Assembly: GCA_022702935.2 (NCBI GenBank) | Contig: JAKIML020000114.1 | Location: 1 to 51,303 of the forward strand | Length of the DNA: 51,303 bases | Origin: Bacillota bacterium | Lineage (GTDB): Bacteria; Bacillota; Clostridia; DSM-8532 | Reading direction: 5' to 3' | Shown here: positions 17,125 through 25,069 of the stretch, piece by piece | How the letters are laid out: every line of letters begins with the position of its first letter | Position numbering within the stretch: the first letter of the stretch is position 1 | Notes under the pieces: model-generated | Database searches by the model: none | Seen by the model: only the letters and a program-made list of their open reading frames with translations | What the model was told of the DNA's origin: nothing | Translations under genes and position numbers: made by a program

Positions 17125-17932
17125 TGTATTGACCCTTTTCCCTGAGAGCATGGATAACTTCTTACAGGAAAGCATTATCGGAAGGGCCAGGGAAAAAGGG
17201 CTTATCCATATCTTTACCCACAATATCAGAGATTTTTCATTGGACAAGCATCGTAAGGTGGATGATTATCCCTATGGGGGCGGGGCAGGCATGGTCATGA
17301 CCCCACAGCCTGTTTACGATGCCTGGTATCATATTGTCAAGGACTGCCCCAAAAGGCCCAAAACCATCTACATGAGTCCCCAGGGACAGGTGCTCACTCA
17401 AAAAATGGCACAAAGGCTCCGGGAAGAGGAACATCTCATCATCCTCTGCGGCCATTATGAAGGGATTGACGAAAGGGTGCTGGAGGAGATTGTGGATGAG
17501 GAAGTGTCCATTGGCGATTATGTCCTCACCGGCGGGGAGCTGCCGGCCATGGTTCTGATTGATTGTATCAGTCGGCTTGTGGAGGGCGTACTCAGCTCCG
17601 AGGACTCTTATTCCAACGAATCCCACTACCAGGGCCTGCTGGAGTATCCCCAATACACCCGTCCCCCCGAGTTTCGGGGAAGGAAGGTTCCCGAGATTCT
17701 GACCTCGGGACACCATGCCAATATTCAAAAATGGCGTTTTCTTCAGATGCTGGAACGCACTAAAAAGAAACGGCCCGATATGTATGAGCGCTATGAAAGC
17801 GAGCATAAGGAAAAGATCTTAGAAGCCTACGGCTTGCTGCCCAAACGGAAAAGAAGGAAGAAGGCAGGTCATGTCAATGTCAATGAAGAAGGAACCTCTG
17901 GCCTATCGCATGTCTCCAAGGACCCTGGATGA
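17111..17932 (+). CDS. trmD: tRNA (guanine-N1-)-methyltransferase TrmD
   Basis: TrmD methylates G37 of tRNAs using SAM, preventing frameshifts; 273 residues. Seen: MRFDVLTLFPE, HRKVDDYPYGGGAGMVM, and the SPOUT knot segments ILCGHYEGIDERV and SIGDYVLTGGELPAM. The ATG pair at 17111/17114 follows GGAGGG. The C terminus carries a basic KRKRRKK tail and about 20 further residues that run into rarA. The overlap with the rarA reading frame is 62 bases, unusually long for this family; the extra tail may be recently acquired. Confidence 0.95.
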   Translation: MMRFDVLTLFPESMDNFLQESIIGRAREKGLIHIFTHNIRDFSLDKHRKVDDYPYGGGAGMVMTPQPVYDAWYHIVKDCPKRPKTIYMSPQGQVLTQKMAQRLREEEHLIILCGHYEGIDERVLEEIVDEEVSIGDYVLTGGELPAMVLIDCISRLVEGVLSSEDSYSNESHYQGLLEYPQYTRPPEFRGRKVPEILTSGHHANIQKWRFLQMLERTKKKRPDMYERYESEHKEKILEAYGLLPKRKRRKKAGHVNVNEEGTSGLSHVSKDPG

Positions 17933-19181
17933 GTATGTGGGTCAGGAGCATATCATAGGCCCTGGAAAACTGTTAAACAGAATGATACAGGCTGATCGGA
18001 TATCCTCCATTATTCTCTTTGGTCCTCCCGGAACGGGCAAAACATCCATTGCCAGGATCATCGCCAATACCACAAAAGCGGCATTCTTCAAACTCAATGC
18101 GGTGACCGCAGGGGTCAAGGACATTAAACAGGTGGTGGAGGATACTCAGAACACCTTTTTGAATCCCAGCGGTAAATCAGTGCTGTTCATCGACGAAATA
18201 CACCGTTTTAACAAGGCCCAGCAGGATGCACTGCTCCCCCATGTGGAGGACGGTACTGTGGTGCTCATCGGCGCTACCACTGAAAATCCATTCTTTGAGG
18301 TGAACAAGGCCCTTATCTCACGCTCAACGGTTTTCATGCTCAAGCCCCTGGAGCCCAGGCATATCCGGAAAATCATTACCATGGCCATTGAAGACAAGGA
18401 GCGGGGATTGGGCAATTTCAGGATTGATATGCGTGAGGAAGCCCTGGAGCTTCTGGCCGATATGTCCGGGGGCGATGCCCGCATTGCTTTAAATGCGCTG
18501 GAGCTGGCCGTCCTGACCACTGATATGAACGAGGAAGGCCGCTATGACATTACGCCGGAAGTCATTATGGACTGTATCCAGAAACGGGCAGTACGCTTTG
18601 ATAAATCATCGGAACAGCATTATGACAATATCAGCGCGTTTATTAAGTCCATGCGGGGCAGTGATCCCGACGCCACCTTATTCTATCTGGCCAGGGCCCT
18701 GTATGCGGGAGAAGAACCCGAATTTTTGGCCCGCCGCATCATGATCTGCGCTTCCGAGGATGTGGGCATGGCCAATCCCCATGCGCTTACCGTGGCCGTT
18801 GCCGCTGCCCAGGCCGTGCAGATGATTGGGATGCCCGAGGCCCGGATTCTGCTGAGCCATGCCGCCGTCATGGTGGCCACCAGCCCCAAGTCCAATTCGG
18901 CCTATGCGGGTATTGGTCAGGCGCTACATGACGTAGAAACCAAATATACGGGCGAGGTTCCCATGCATCTGAGAAATGCGGCGGCCAAGGGCATGGAAAA
19001 GCTGGGATATGGTGTGGGCTATAAATATGCCCATGACTATGCGGGCAACATCGTGGACGACATGGAATATCTTCCTGAGGAGATGAAAGGGACCCTTTAC
19101 TATCACCCCAGTGGCAACGGCTATGAGGCTAAAATAAAGGAATGGCTTGAAAGACGGCGAAATAAGAAAAGTAATGCCTGA
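17871..19181 (+). CDS. rarA: Replication-associated recombination protein A (MgsA/RarA)
   Basis: RarA is an AAA+ ATPase acting at stalled replication forks, related to clamp-loader subunits; 436 residues. Seen: [17 protein letters not shown], Walker [10 protein letters not shown], Walker [15 protein letters not shown], sensor 1 [12 protein letters not shown], the Arg-containing ALISRSTVF, and the tetramerisation region with [17 protein letters not shown] near the end. The ATG at 17871 has GAAGGCAGG upstream; an ATG four codons later (17883) is possible. Either start lies inside the trmD tail, implying coupling or a misplaced trmD stop. Confidence 0.94.
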   Translation: MSMSMKKEPLAYRMSPRTLDEYVGQEHIIGPGKLLNRMIQADRISSIILFGPPGTGKTSIARIIANTTKAAFFKLNAVTAGVKDIKQVVEDTQNTFLNPSGKSVLFIDEIHRFNKAQQDALLPHVEDGTVVLIGATTENPFFEVNKALISRSTVFMLKPLEPRHIRKIITMAIEDKERGLGNFRIDMREEALELLADMSGGDARIALNALELAVLTTDMNEEGRYDITPEVIMDCIQKRAVRFDKSSEQHYDNISAFIKSMRGSDPDATLFYLARALYAGEEPEFLARRIMICASEDVGMANPHALTVAVAAAQAVQMIGMPEARILLSHAAVMVATSPKSNSAYAGIGQALHDVETKYTGEVPMHLRNAAAKGMEKLGYGVGYKYAHDYAGNIVDDMEYLPEEMKGTLYYHPSGNGYEAKIKEWLERRRNKKSNA

Positions 19182-19202
19182 TGAATTCCGAGAGGTTGTT
19201 GT

Positions 19203-19955
19203 ATGAGCGGAGATGTTCAAAAACCCAAGGGAAAGCCGTCCATAAACCGGCGGCACATCCTTTCCCTGCTCCTTGCCATAACAGGCGTTCTGCTGATTGC
19301 AGTACCCTTCGTCCTGACACGTATCAACAGCAAGAGGAATGACGATATCATTGATGAATTCTTAAAACAGGCCGAACAGGCGGCTTTCGATGCGGCAGCC
19401 ATTGTGGATGAGCCGGTGGAGCCCCTGATTACCGCCCTGCCCACGCCTACTCAGACACCGGAAGCCCAGGCGTTAGATGAGAATCAGATGGAAGACCAAA
19501 GCACCCCTGCTCCAGAAGCCCAAACCAAAGCCCAAGCCATGAGCAAGGAAGAGATCAAAAAACGCATGACGGGCGTTCTCATTATTGATAAAATTGATCT
19601 TCGGATGATTATTATGGATGGTGTGGACGAAGCCACTCTCAGGGTTGCGGCTGGGCGAATGCCCGGCACCGACAGACCTGGCGAGGCGGGTAACTGTGTT
19701 TTGGCAGGCCATCGCAGCTATACCTTCGGCAAGTATTTTAACCGGCTGGATGAGCTGAAACCGGGGGACAGGATCATCATTAAGACCACCGATAATGAAT
19801 TCCATTATGAGGTCTATAACAGCTTCATCATTGAGCCCGATGATCTGTCCATCCTTGAAGATATTGATAATCAAAAGACCCTGACCCTGTTCACCTGCCA
19901 TCCGGTGGCTGTTGCTACCCATCGTTTGGTGGTTCAAGCCAAACAGATAGAGTAA
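19203..19955 (+). CDS. Sortase (class D-like transpeptidase)
   Basis: Sortases cut surface proteins at an LPxTG-type motif and attach them to the cell wall or to pilin partners; 250 residues. Seen: a short basic N terminus, one membrane helix (about 19-38), an acidic and Pro/Gln-rich linker (60-115), then the catalytic barrel with His170 (LAGHRSYTFG), Cys232 in TLFTCHP and Arg241 in ATHRLVV. The TLxTC signature and an N-terminal anchor fit class D or E. No LPxTG substrate is encoded in the window, so it may act as a housekeeping enzyme. It begins 21 bases after rarA without a visible promoter. Confidence 0.9.
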   Translation: MSGDVQKPKGKPSINRRHILSLLLAITGVLLIAVPFVLTRINSKRNDDIIDEFLKQAEQAAFDAAAIVDEPVEPLITALPTPTQTPEAQALDENQMEDQSTPAPEAQTKAQAMSKEEIKKRMTGVLIIDKIDLRMIIMDGVDEATLRVAAGRMPGTDRPGEAGNCVLAGHRSYTFGKYFNRLDELKPGDRIIIKTTDNEFHYEVYNSFIIEPDDLSILEDIDNQKTLTLFTCHPVAVATHRLVVQAKQIE

Positions 19956-20004
19956 GAAGTGTTCTCCTTTTTTTATGCATTTGCACAAAAACCGCACCAG
20001 GTGA

Positions 20005-20032
20005 TTGACAAAACCATAAAACAGGTTAAAAT
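20005..20032 (+). promoter_or_regulatory. Sigma-A promoter of the second metNIQ operon
   Basis: TTGACA (20005-20010) and TAAAAT (20027-20032) are separated by 16 bases. The leader to metN is about 50 bases, so no SAM riboswitch or T-box can fit. Confidence 0.68.
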
Positions 20033-20088
20033 GAAATATAACTAAACCTATAGGAATAATATGACAACAGATGGGAGTCACAATTAAA

Positions 20089-21105
20089 ATGCGTACCGGT
20101 ACATCTCTCATTCAAATTAGGGGACTGAGCAAGGTTTTTCAGAGCAGTTCGGGTGATGTGCATGTTCTGGAGGATATCAATCTCGATATCAAACAGGGCG
20201 AAATCTTCGGCATCATTGGCATGAGCGGCGCCGGAAAGAGCACATTGGTAAGATGTCTGAACTTTCTTGAGAAGCCTACGCAAGGAACGGTGTTCTTTGA
20301 TAACCAGGACCTTTCGGCTTTGAGCCTAAAGGAGCTATACAAGATTCGTCAGTCCATGGGCATGATCTTTCAGCAGTTCAATCTGCTGATGCAGCGCAAT
20401 GTTTTGAGGAATGTTTGCTTTCCTCTGGAGATTGCAGGCATCAAAAAAAAGGAAGCTGAAGAGCGGGCCTATGAACTTCTGAAGCTTGTGGGCTTGTCCG
20501 ATAAGGCCCATGCATACCCTTCCCAGCTCTCAGGTGGGCAGAAGCAGCGTGTGGCTATTGCCAGAGCGTTGGCCAACAATCCCAAGGTCATCCTGTGTGA
20601 TGAGGCCACCAGTGCCCTCGACCCGGCCACAACCCAAGGCGTCCTGGCCCTGCTGAAGGATATCAACAACAGACTGGGCATTACCATTGTCATCATCACC
20701 CATGAAATGAGTGTGGTGGAAGAGGTTTGCCAGAGGGTCGCCATTATAGACAATAAGCGTATTGCGGAAGTGGGGTATGTCAAGGACATCTTTACCAAAC
20801 CCACCACCGATGCCGCCCGCAGGCTGGTTTTCCCCGAAGGCAAGCGTGTGGAGCACTTTACGGGAAACCGTTGCTGCCGTATTGTTTTCGACGGAAGTTC
20901 ATCCTTCGAGCCGGTCATTGCCAATATGGTGCTGGAGTTCAGGCAGACCGTCAACATCATTTTTGCCGACACCAAGAATATCGATGGTAAAGCCTTCGGA
21001 CAGATTGTCATTCAGCTTCCCGAGGATAAGCTGATGGGCGAGAAGATGATGGCCTATCTGCGCAACAGGGGCTTGACTGTAGAGGAGGTACACGATTTTG
21101 TTTGA
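20089..21105 (+). CDS. metN: Methionine ABC transporter ATPase MetN with NIL domain
   Basis: This is the ATPase subunit of the second methionine transporter, 338 residues. Seen: Walker A GMSGAGKST (44-52), Q-loop MIFQQFNLL, signature LSGGQKQRVAIARAL, Walker B VILCDEATSALD and the H-switch ITHEM. A C-terminal NIL-type domain (about 260-338, opening with CCRIVFDGSS) normally binds methionine and shuts down transport. The first copy at 2111-2899 lacks it. The ATG at 20089 is chosen for the GGGAG upstream and family alignment; an in-frame ATG at 20071 cannot be excluded. It overlaps metI by 8 bases. Confidence 0.93.
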   Translation: MRTGTSLIQIRGLSKVFQSSSGDVHVLEDINLDIKQGEIFGIIGMSGAGKSTLVRCLNFLEKPTQGTVFFDNQDLSALSLKELYKIRQSMGMIFQQFNLLMQRNVLRNVCFPLEIAGIKKKEAEERAYELLKLVGLSDKAHAYPSQLSGGQKQRVAIARALANNPKVILCDEATSALDPATTQGVLALLKDINNRLGITIVIITHEMSVVEEVCQRVAIIDNKRIAEVGYVKDIFTKPTTDAARRLVFPEGKRVEHFTGNRCCRIVFDGSSSFEPVIANMVLEFRQTVNIIFADTKNIDGKAFGQIVIQLPEDKLMGEKMMAYLRNRGLTVEEVHDFV

Positions 21106-21757
21106 TCCGGTTGTTGTCAAAATGCTGGCCCTGGGATTTTTAGAATCCCTCTATATGACATTGATATCATCGGTACTGGCCTATGTGATAGGGCTTCCCC
21201 TGGGCATCATTCTGGTTGTTACCGATAATGGGGGCATCAAGCCCGCTCCAGGCCTGAACCGGGTTCTGGGAAGTATTATCAATCTCCTTCGTTCCGTACC
21301 TTTCCTCATCCTGCTGATCACCGTCATTCCCATCACCCGCGCCATTGTGGGCACCTCCATAGGTCCTACAGCCACCATTGTTCCTTTGGTAATCGGTGCT
21401 TCACCCTTTATTGCCCGATTGGTGGAAACCTCCCTCAAAGAGGTCGATAAGGGCGTTATTGAAGCCGCTCAGTCCATGGGCGCCTCTAATTTTGAAATCA
21501 TTTACAAGGTTATGCTGCCTGAAGCCCGTCCATCCCTTATTCTGGGTGCCGCCTTCTCGGTGACAACCATTCTGGGTTACTCGGCCCTCACCGGATTTGT
21601 AGGGGGCGGAGGCTTGGGCGACATCGCTATCCGCTATGGCTACTACAGGTATCAGACTGACATTATGCTCATCACTGTCGTTCTTCTGGTCATCATTGTT
21701 CAGGTTTTCCAGGAGATCGGCATGCGTATAGCAAAATTAAGCGATAAGAGAAAATAG
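21098..21757 (+). CDS. metI: Methionine ABC transporter permease MetI
   Basis: This is the permease of the second methionine transporter, 219 residues with about five membrane segments. Seen: the EAA-loop VIEAAQSMGASNFEIIYKVM and the following SALTGFVGGGGLGDIAIRYGY, both typical of MetI. The start is a TTG at 21098, well placed after AGGAGG (9 bases) and overlapping the metN stop. metQ begins 14 bases downstream with AGGAGG. Confidence 0.93.
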   Translation: MFDPVVVKMLALGFLESLYMTLISSVLAYVIGLPLGIILVVTDNGGIKPAPGLNRVLGSIINLLRSVPFLILLITVIPITRAIVGTSIGPTATIVPLVIGASPFIARLVETSLKEVDKGVIEAAQSMGASNFEIIYKVMLPEARPSLILGAAFSVTTILGYSALTGFVGGGGLGDIAIRYGYYRYQTDIMLITVVLLVIIVQVFQEIGMRIAKLSDKRK

Positions 21758-21771
21758 TAGGAGGAAGAAAA

Positions 21772-22587
21772 ATGAAAAAAGTATTGTCTTTCGTCTTGGT
21801 ATTTACACTGGCCTTCACCTTATTTGCCGGCTGCGGCGCCAACTCCAAGCAGGGTAACAAAAAGATTATTGTTGGTGCTTCTCCCACACCCCATGCCGAG
21901 ATTCTGGCTGTGGCCAAAGAGGTTTTGAAGGAAAAGGGCTATGAGCTGGAGATCAAGGAATTCACCGATTATGTACAGCCCAACCTGACCCTTGAAAGCA
22001 AGGAACTGGACGCCAACTACTTCCAGCATACACCTTATCTCAACGACTTTAATGCCGAGCACAAGACCAATCTGGTATCCATTGCCGAGATCCATTATGA
22101 GCCCCTGGGCATCTATCCCGGAAAAACCAAGACCCTTGATGACCTGAAGGACGGCGCACAGGTTGCCATCCCCAATGACACCACCAATGAGGCCAGAGCC
22201 TTATTGCTTCTGGAAGCGCAGGGCTTAATCAAGGTAGATCCCAACGCGGGTTTAAAGGCTACTATCAATGATATTGTTGAGAATCCCAAGAACCTGAAGA
22301 TCATTGAAATCGAGGCTGCTCAGCTTGTTCGCTCCCTGGCCGATGTGGACATCGCCGTCATCAACGGCAACTACGCCATCCAGGCTGGCATGAACGCCAT
22401 GACCGACAGTCTGGCCAGAGAAGAAAAAGTTTCGCCTGCCGCTACCACCTATGCCAATATCCTGGTGGTACGCAAGGGCGACGAGAACAGAGAGGATCTG
22501 AAGGCCCTTGTTGAGGCGCTCAAGAGCGATAAGGTCAAGCAGTTCATTGAAGAAAAATACAAGGGTTCCGTGGTTCCTGTGTTCTAA
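21772..22587 (+). CDS. metQ: Methionine-binding lipoprotein MetQ
   Basis: This is the lipid-anchored substrate-binding protein of the second methionine transporter, 271 residues. Seen: a signal peptide with Lys-Lys start, lipobox LFAGC (Cys21), then IIVGASPTPHAEILA, DANYFQHTPYLNDF, AIPNDTTNEARAL and the C-terminal FIEEKYKGSVVPVF, all NlpA/MetQ hallmarks. It is shorter than the first copy because that copy has a long Ser/Asn linker. A strong terminator ends the operon. Confidence 0.94.
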   Translation: MKKVLSFVLVFTLAFTLFAGCGANSKQGNKKIIVGASPTPHAEILAVAKEVLKEKGYELEIKEFTDYVQPNLTLESKELDANYFQHTPYLNDFNAEHKTNLVSIAEIHYEPLGIYPGKTKTLDDLKDGAQVAIPNDTTNEARALLLLEAQGLIKVDPNAGLKATINDIVENPKNLKIIEIEAAQLVRSLADVDIAVINGNYAIQAGMNAMTDSLAREEKVSPAATTYANILVVRKGDENREDLKALVEALKSDKVKQFIEEKYKGSVVPVF

Positions 22588-22646
22588 TGGAATACATAGG
22601 GAATCCCTTAAAGACCATAACTCCATTCATTTGTGATGGCATAAAG

Positions 22647-22679
22647 AAGACCCGGTGAGATCAAGCTGGGTCTTTTTTT
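22647..22679 (+). terminator. Intrinsic terminator after metNIQ operon 2
   Basis: AAGACCCGG (22647-22655) pairs with CTGGGTCTT (22666-22674), with one G-U pair and a ten-base loop. The downstream arm merges into a seven-base T run. Confidence 0.9.
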
Positions 22680-22830
22680 GTATGCAGACATAGCTTTACC
22701 TGGTCTTGTGGCTCAATAGCTCAAAATACTATTAGAAAATGTTAAAATACCGAAAGATTATGCCTGAAAAAAAGTGCATGATATCAATATAAAGCAATAC
22801 GAGATTCTTTTTGCAAAAGGGGGCAAATGT

Positions 22831-24852
22831 ATGCGCTTTGTAAACGATAACGGAGCACTTGTGTTCTACAGAAAAGGTGAAATGGGCAGAATCGAGGCCT
22901 GGGGTGAGAATTCGCTTCGTGTGCGCACCACCATGCAGGGCAAGTTCACGGGCAATGTCTGGGCGCTTACCGAAGAAGTAAATAAGACGGGGGCGAAGGT
23001 TTCCATAGACCTGGAGGATCACTGGGTGGGTGATGGAACCATTGATAAAAAGGAGATTGCCACCATTCAGAACGGCCGCATTAAGGCCACCGTCAATTTT
23101 GCCGGTGTTATCACATTCTATAAGGACGATAAGAAGGTATTGCGTGAATACTATAGATGCTATGACGGTACCCTGTCCAGGAGCAGCCGCTGCTTAAAGA
23201 TTGTCAGCCGGGAATGGAAGGGCATTATCGGAGGCAGCGAATATTCCCTGAACATGAAATTTGAAAGCAATCCCGGAGAAAAAATCTTTGGCATGGGACA
23301 GTATCAGCAGGAGGATCTGGACTTAAAGGGCTGTGTTCTGGAGCTTGCTCAGAGAAACTCCCAGATCTCGGTTCCCTTTGCTGTTTCCAGCTATGGTTAC
23401 GGCTTCTTATGGAATAATCCTGCCGTGGGCAAGGTCTCTTTTGCCAAGAACTATACCGAATGGATCGCCAGGTCTACAAAGGAATTGGATTATTGGATAA
23501 CTGTCGGGGATACACCCAAGGATATCCTGGCTAATTATACCAACGCGACAGGCCATGCAAAGATATTCCCCGAGGATTTGATGGGATTATGGCAGTGCAA
23601 GCTCAGATACAGAACCCAGGATGAGGTGCTGACCGTTGCCAGACATTATAAAAAAGAGGGCATTAAGATTGATCAGATAGTCATCGACTTCTTCCATTGG
23701 CCCGTACAGGGGGACTGGAAGTTTGACAAGACCTATTGGCCCGATCCCAAGGCCATGGTGGACGAACTTCATGAAATGGGCATTAAGGTCATGGTGTCGG
23801 TATGGCCCTCGGTTGACAGGAGAAGCGAGAATTTCTATCCCATGATGGAACAGGGCCTGCTTATCCGGACAGAACGCGGCGCTGAGCAGACCTACGATTA
23901 CCAGGGAGACTGCGTCGAAATCGATGTGTTTAATCCCGAGACCAGAAAATATGTTTGGGAAGTATGCAAAAAGAATTACTATGATCTGGGCATTGATGCC
24001 TTCTGGCTGGACAATTCAGAGCCCGACTACGGTGTCTACGATTTTGACAACTATCGCTACTGTGATGGCCCCGCTCTGGCCATAAGCAATATGTATCCCC
24101 AGATGTACAGCCGTATCTTCCACGATGAAATGGAGCAGCTGGGCAAGCCCTTTGTCAACCTGTTACGATGTGCATGGGCAGGCTCTCAGAAATACAATAA
24201 TGTGGTGTGGTCCGGTGATGTGCCTTCGACCTTTGAGGCCTTCAGGGAACAGCTCCAGTGCGGCCTTAATATGGGCCTTGCCGGCATTCCCTGGTGGACA
24301 ACCGATATTGGCGGCTTTATGACCGATGATGTCGATGACCCGGATTTCAGGCAGCTTTTAATCCGCTGGTTCCAGTTTGCGGTTTACTCTGCCGTACTTC
24401 GCATGCACGGGGACAGAGGTCCATACAATATTCCGCCTCTGGATGACAGAAACTATGGCGGCGGCTATCTGAAAACCGGTCAGCCCAATGAGCTGTGGAG
24501 CTACGGTGAAGACAACTACAGGATCATGAAGAAATACTATGATATTCGCATCAGTATGCATGATTACATAAAGTCCTTGTATGAGGAAGCTTCACAGAAT
24601 GGTTCGCCCCTTATCAGGACCATGTTCTATGAGTTCCCCGAGGATGAAAAGTGCTGGGAGCTGACCGACCAGTACATGTTCGGAAGCCGTTACCTGGTAG
24701 CCCCCATCCTTTATCTGAACCAGTTTGAACGAAGCGTGTATTTGCCGTCGGGCAAATGGAAGCTTACCTCGACGGGTGAAATCTTTACGGGAAGCACCAC
24801 CGTCAATGTGAAGGCCCCCATAGACTATATGCCCGTGTTTGAACGAGTATAA
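22831..24852 (+). CDS. Glycoside hydrolase family 31 (alpha-glucosidase/alpha-xylosidase type)
   Basis: This retaining glycosidase acts on alpha-linked glucose or xylose; 673 residues. There is no signal peptide, so it acts inside the cell on imported oligosaccharides. Seen: an N-terminal beta-sandwich (about 1-240), then the TIM barrel with the catalytic nucleophile Asp394 in FWLDNSEPD and the acid/base Asp463 in WSGDV. MHGDRGPYN and a C-terminal beta domain (PILYLNQFERSVYLPSG) follow. The ATG at 22831 follows AAAGGGGG. It is a single-gene unit between two terminators with no sugar transporter nearby, so the substrate cannot be narrowed. Confidence 0.9.
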   Translation: MRFVNDNGALVFYRKGEMGRIEAWGENSLRVRTTMQGKFTGNVWALTEEVNKTGAKVSIDLEDHWVGDGTIDKKEIATIQNGRIKATVNFAGVITFYKDDKKVLREYYRCYDGTLSRSSRCLKIVSREWKGIIGGSEYSLNMKFESNPGEKIFGMGQYQQEDLDLKGCVLELAQRNSQISVPFAVSSYGYGFLWNNPAVGKVSFAKNYTEWIARSTKELDYWITVGDTPKDILANYTNATGHAKIFPEDLMGLWQCKLRYRTQDEVLTVARHYKKEGIKIDQIVIDFFHWPVQGDWKFDKTYWPDPKAMVDELHEMGIKVMVSVWPSVDRRSENFYPMMEQGLLIRTERGAEQTYDYQGDCVEIDVFNPETRKYVWEVCKKNYYDLGIDAFWLDNSEPDYGVYDFDNYRYCDGPALAISNMYPQMYSRIFHDEMEQLGKPFVNLLRCAWAGSQKYNNVVWSGDVPSTFEAFREQLQCGLNMGLAGIPWWTTDIGGFMTDDVDDPDFRQLLIRWFQFAVYSAVLRMHGDRGPYNIPPLDDRNYGGGYLKTGQPNELWSYGEDNYRIMKKYYDIRISMHDYIKSLYEEASQNGSPLIRTMFYEFPEDEKCWELTDQYMFGSRYLVAPILYLNQFERSVYLPSGKWKLTSTGEIFTGSTTVNVKAPIDYMPVFERV

Positions 24853-24873
24853 GCGGATAAGCGATAGCGAGGA

Positions 24874-24917
24874 CAGACGCAGCCCTGCGTAAACCGCAGT
24901 ATGGCTGCGTCTGTTTT
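24874..24917 (+). terminator. Intrinsic terminator after the GH31 gene
   Basis: CAGACGCAGCC (24874-24884) pairs with GGCTGCGTCTG (24903-24913). A nested CTGCG/CGCAG hairpin sits inside the loop and a TTTT run follows. It isolates the GH31 gene from the following operon. Confidence 0.9.
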
Positions 24918-24982
24918 ATCAAAGGATTTAATAAAAATCATTAATTTCAAAAGTTAAACTCTTCCTTATGATTCATTAATTA

Positions 24983-24991
24983 TGTTACAAT
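24983..24991 (+). promoter_or_regulatory. Extended -10 promoter of the Hsp70-HerA operon
   Basis: TGTTACAAT is an extended -10 element (TG at 24983-24984, TACAAT at 24986-24991) in an A/T-rich stretch with no good -35. It is about 80 bases before the first gene of the operon. Confidence 0.5.
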
Positions 24992-25069
24992 ATAAAAATA
25001 GGATAAAGCGCCTTCATGCTTCCGTTATTACCGTAAAGTGCCTATAGTTACACCCGGAGTCTGTTTTGC

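Noticed and set aside
16549-17247. A 232-codon minus-strand frame
   Set aside because: It is antisense to rimM and trmD, both unmistakable genes.
19956-20088. A SAM riboswitch or T-box before metN of operon 2
   Set aside because: The leader is about 50 bases with no terminator hairpin or T-box motif.
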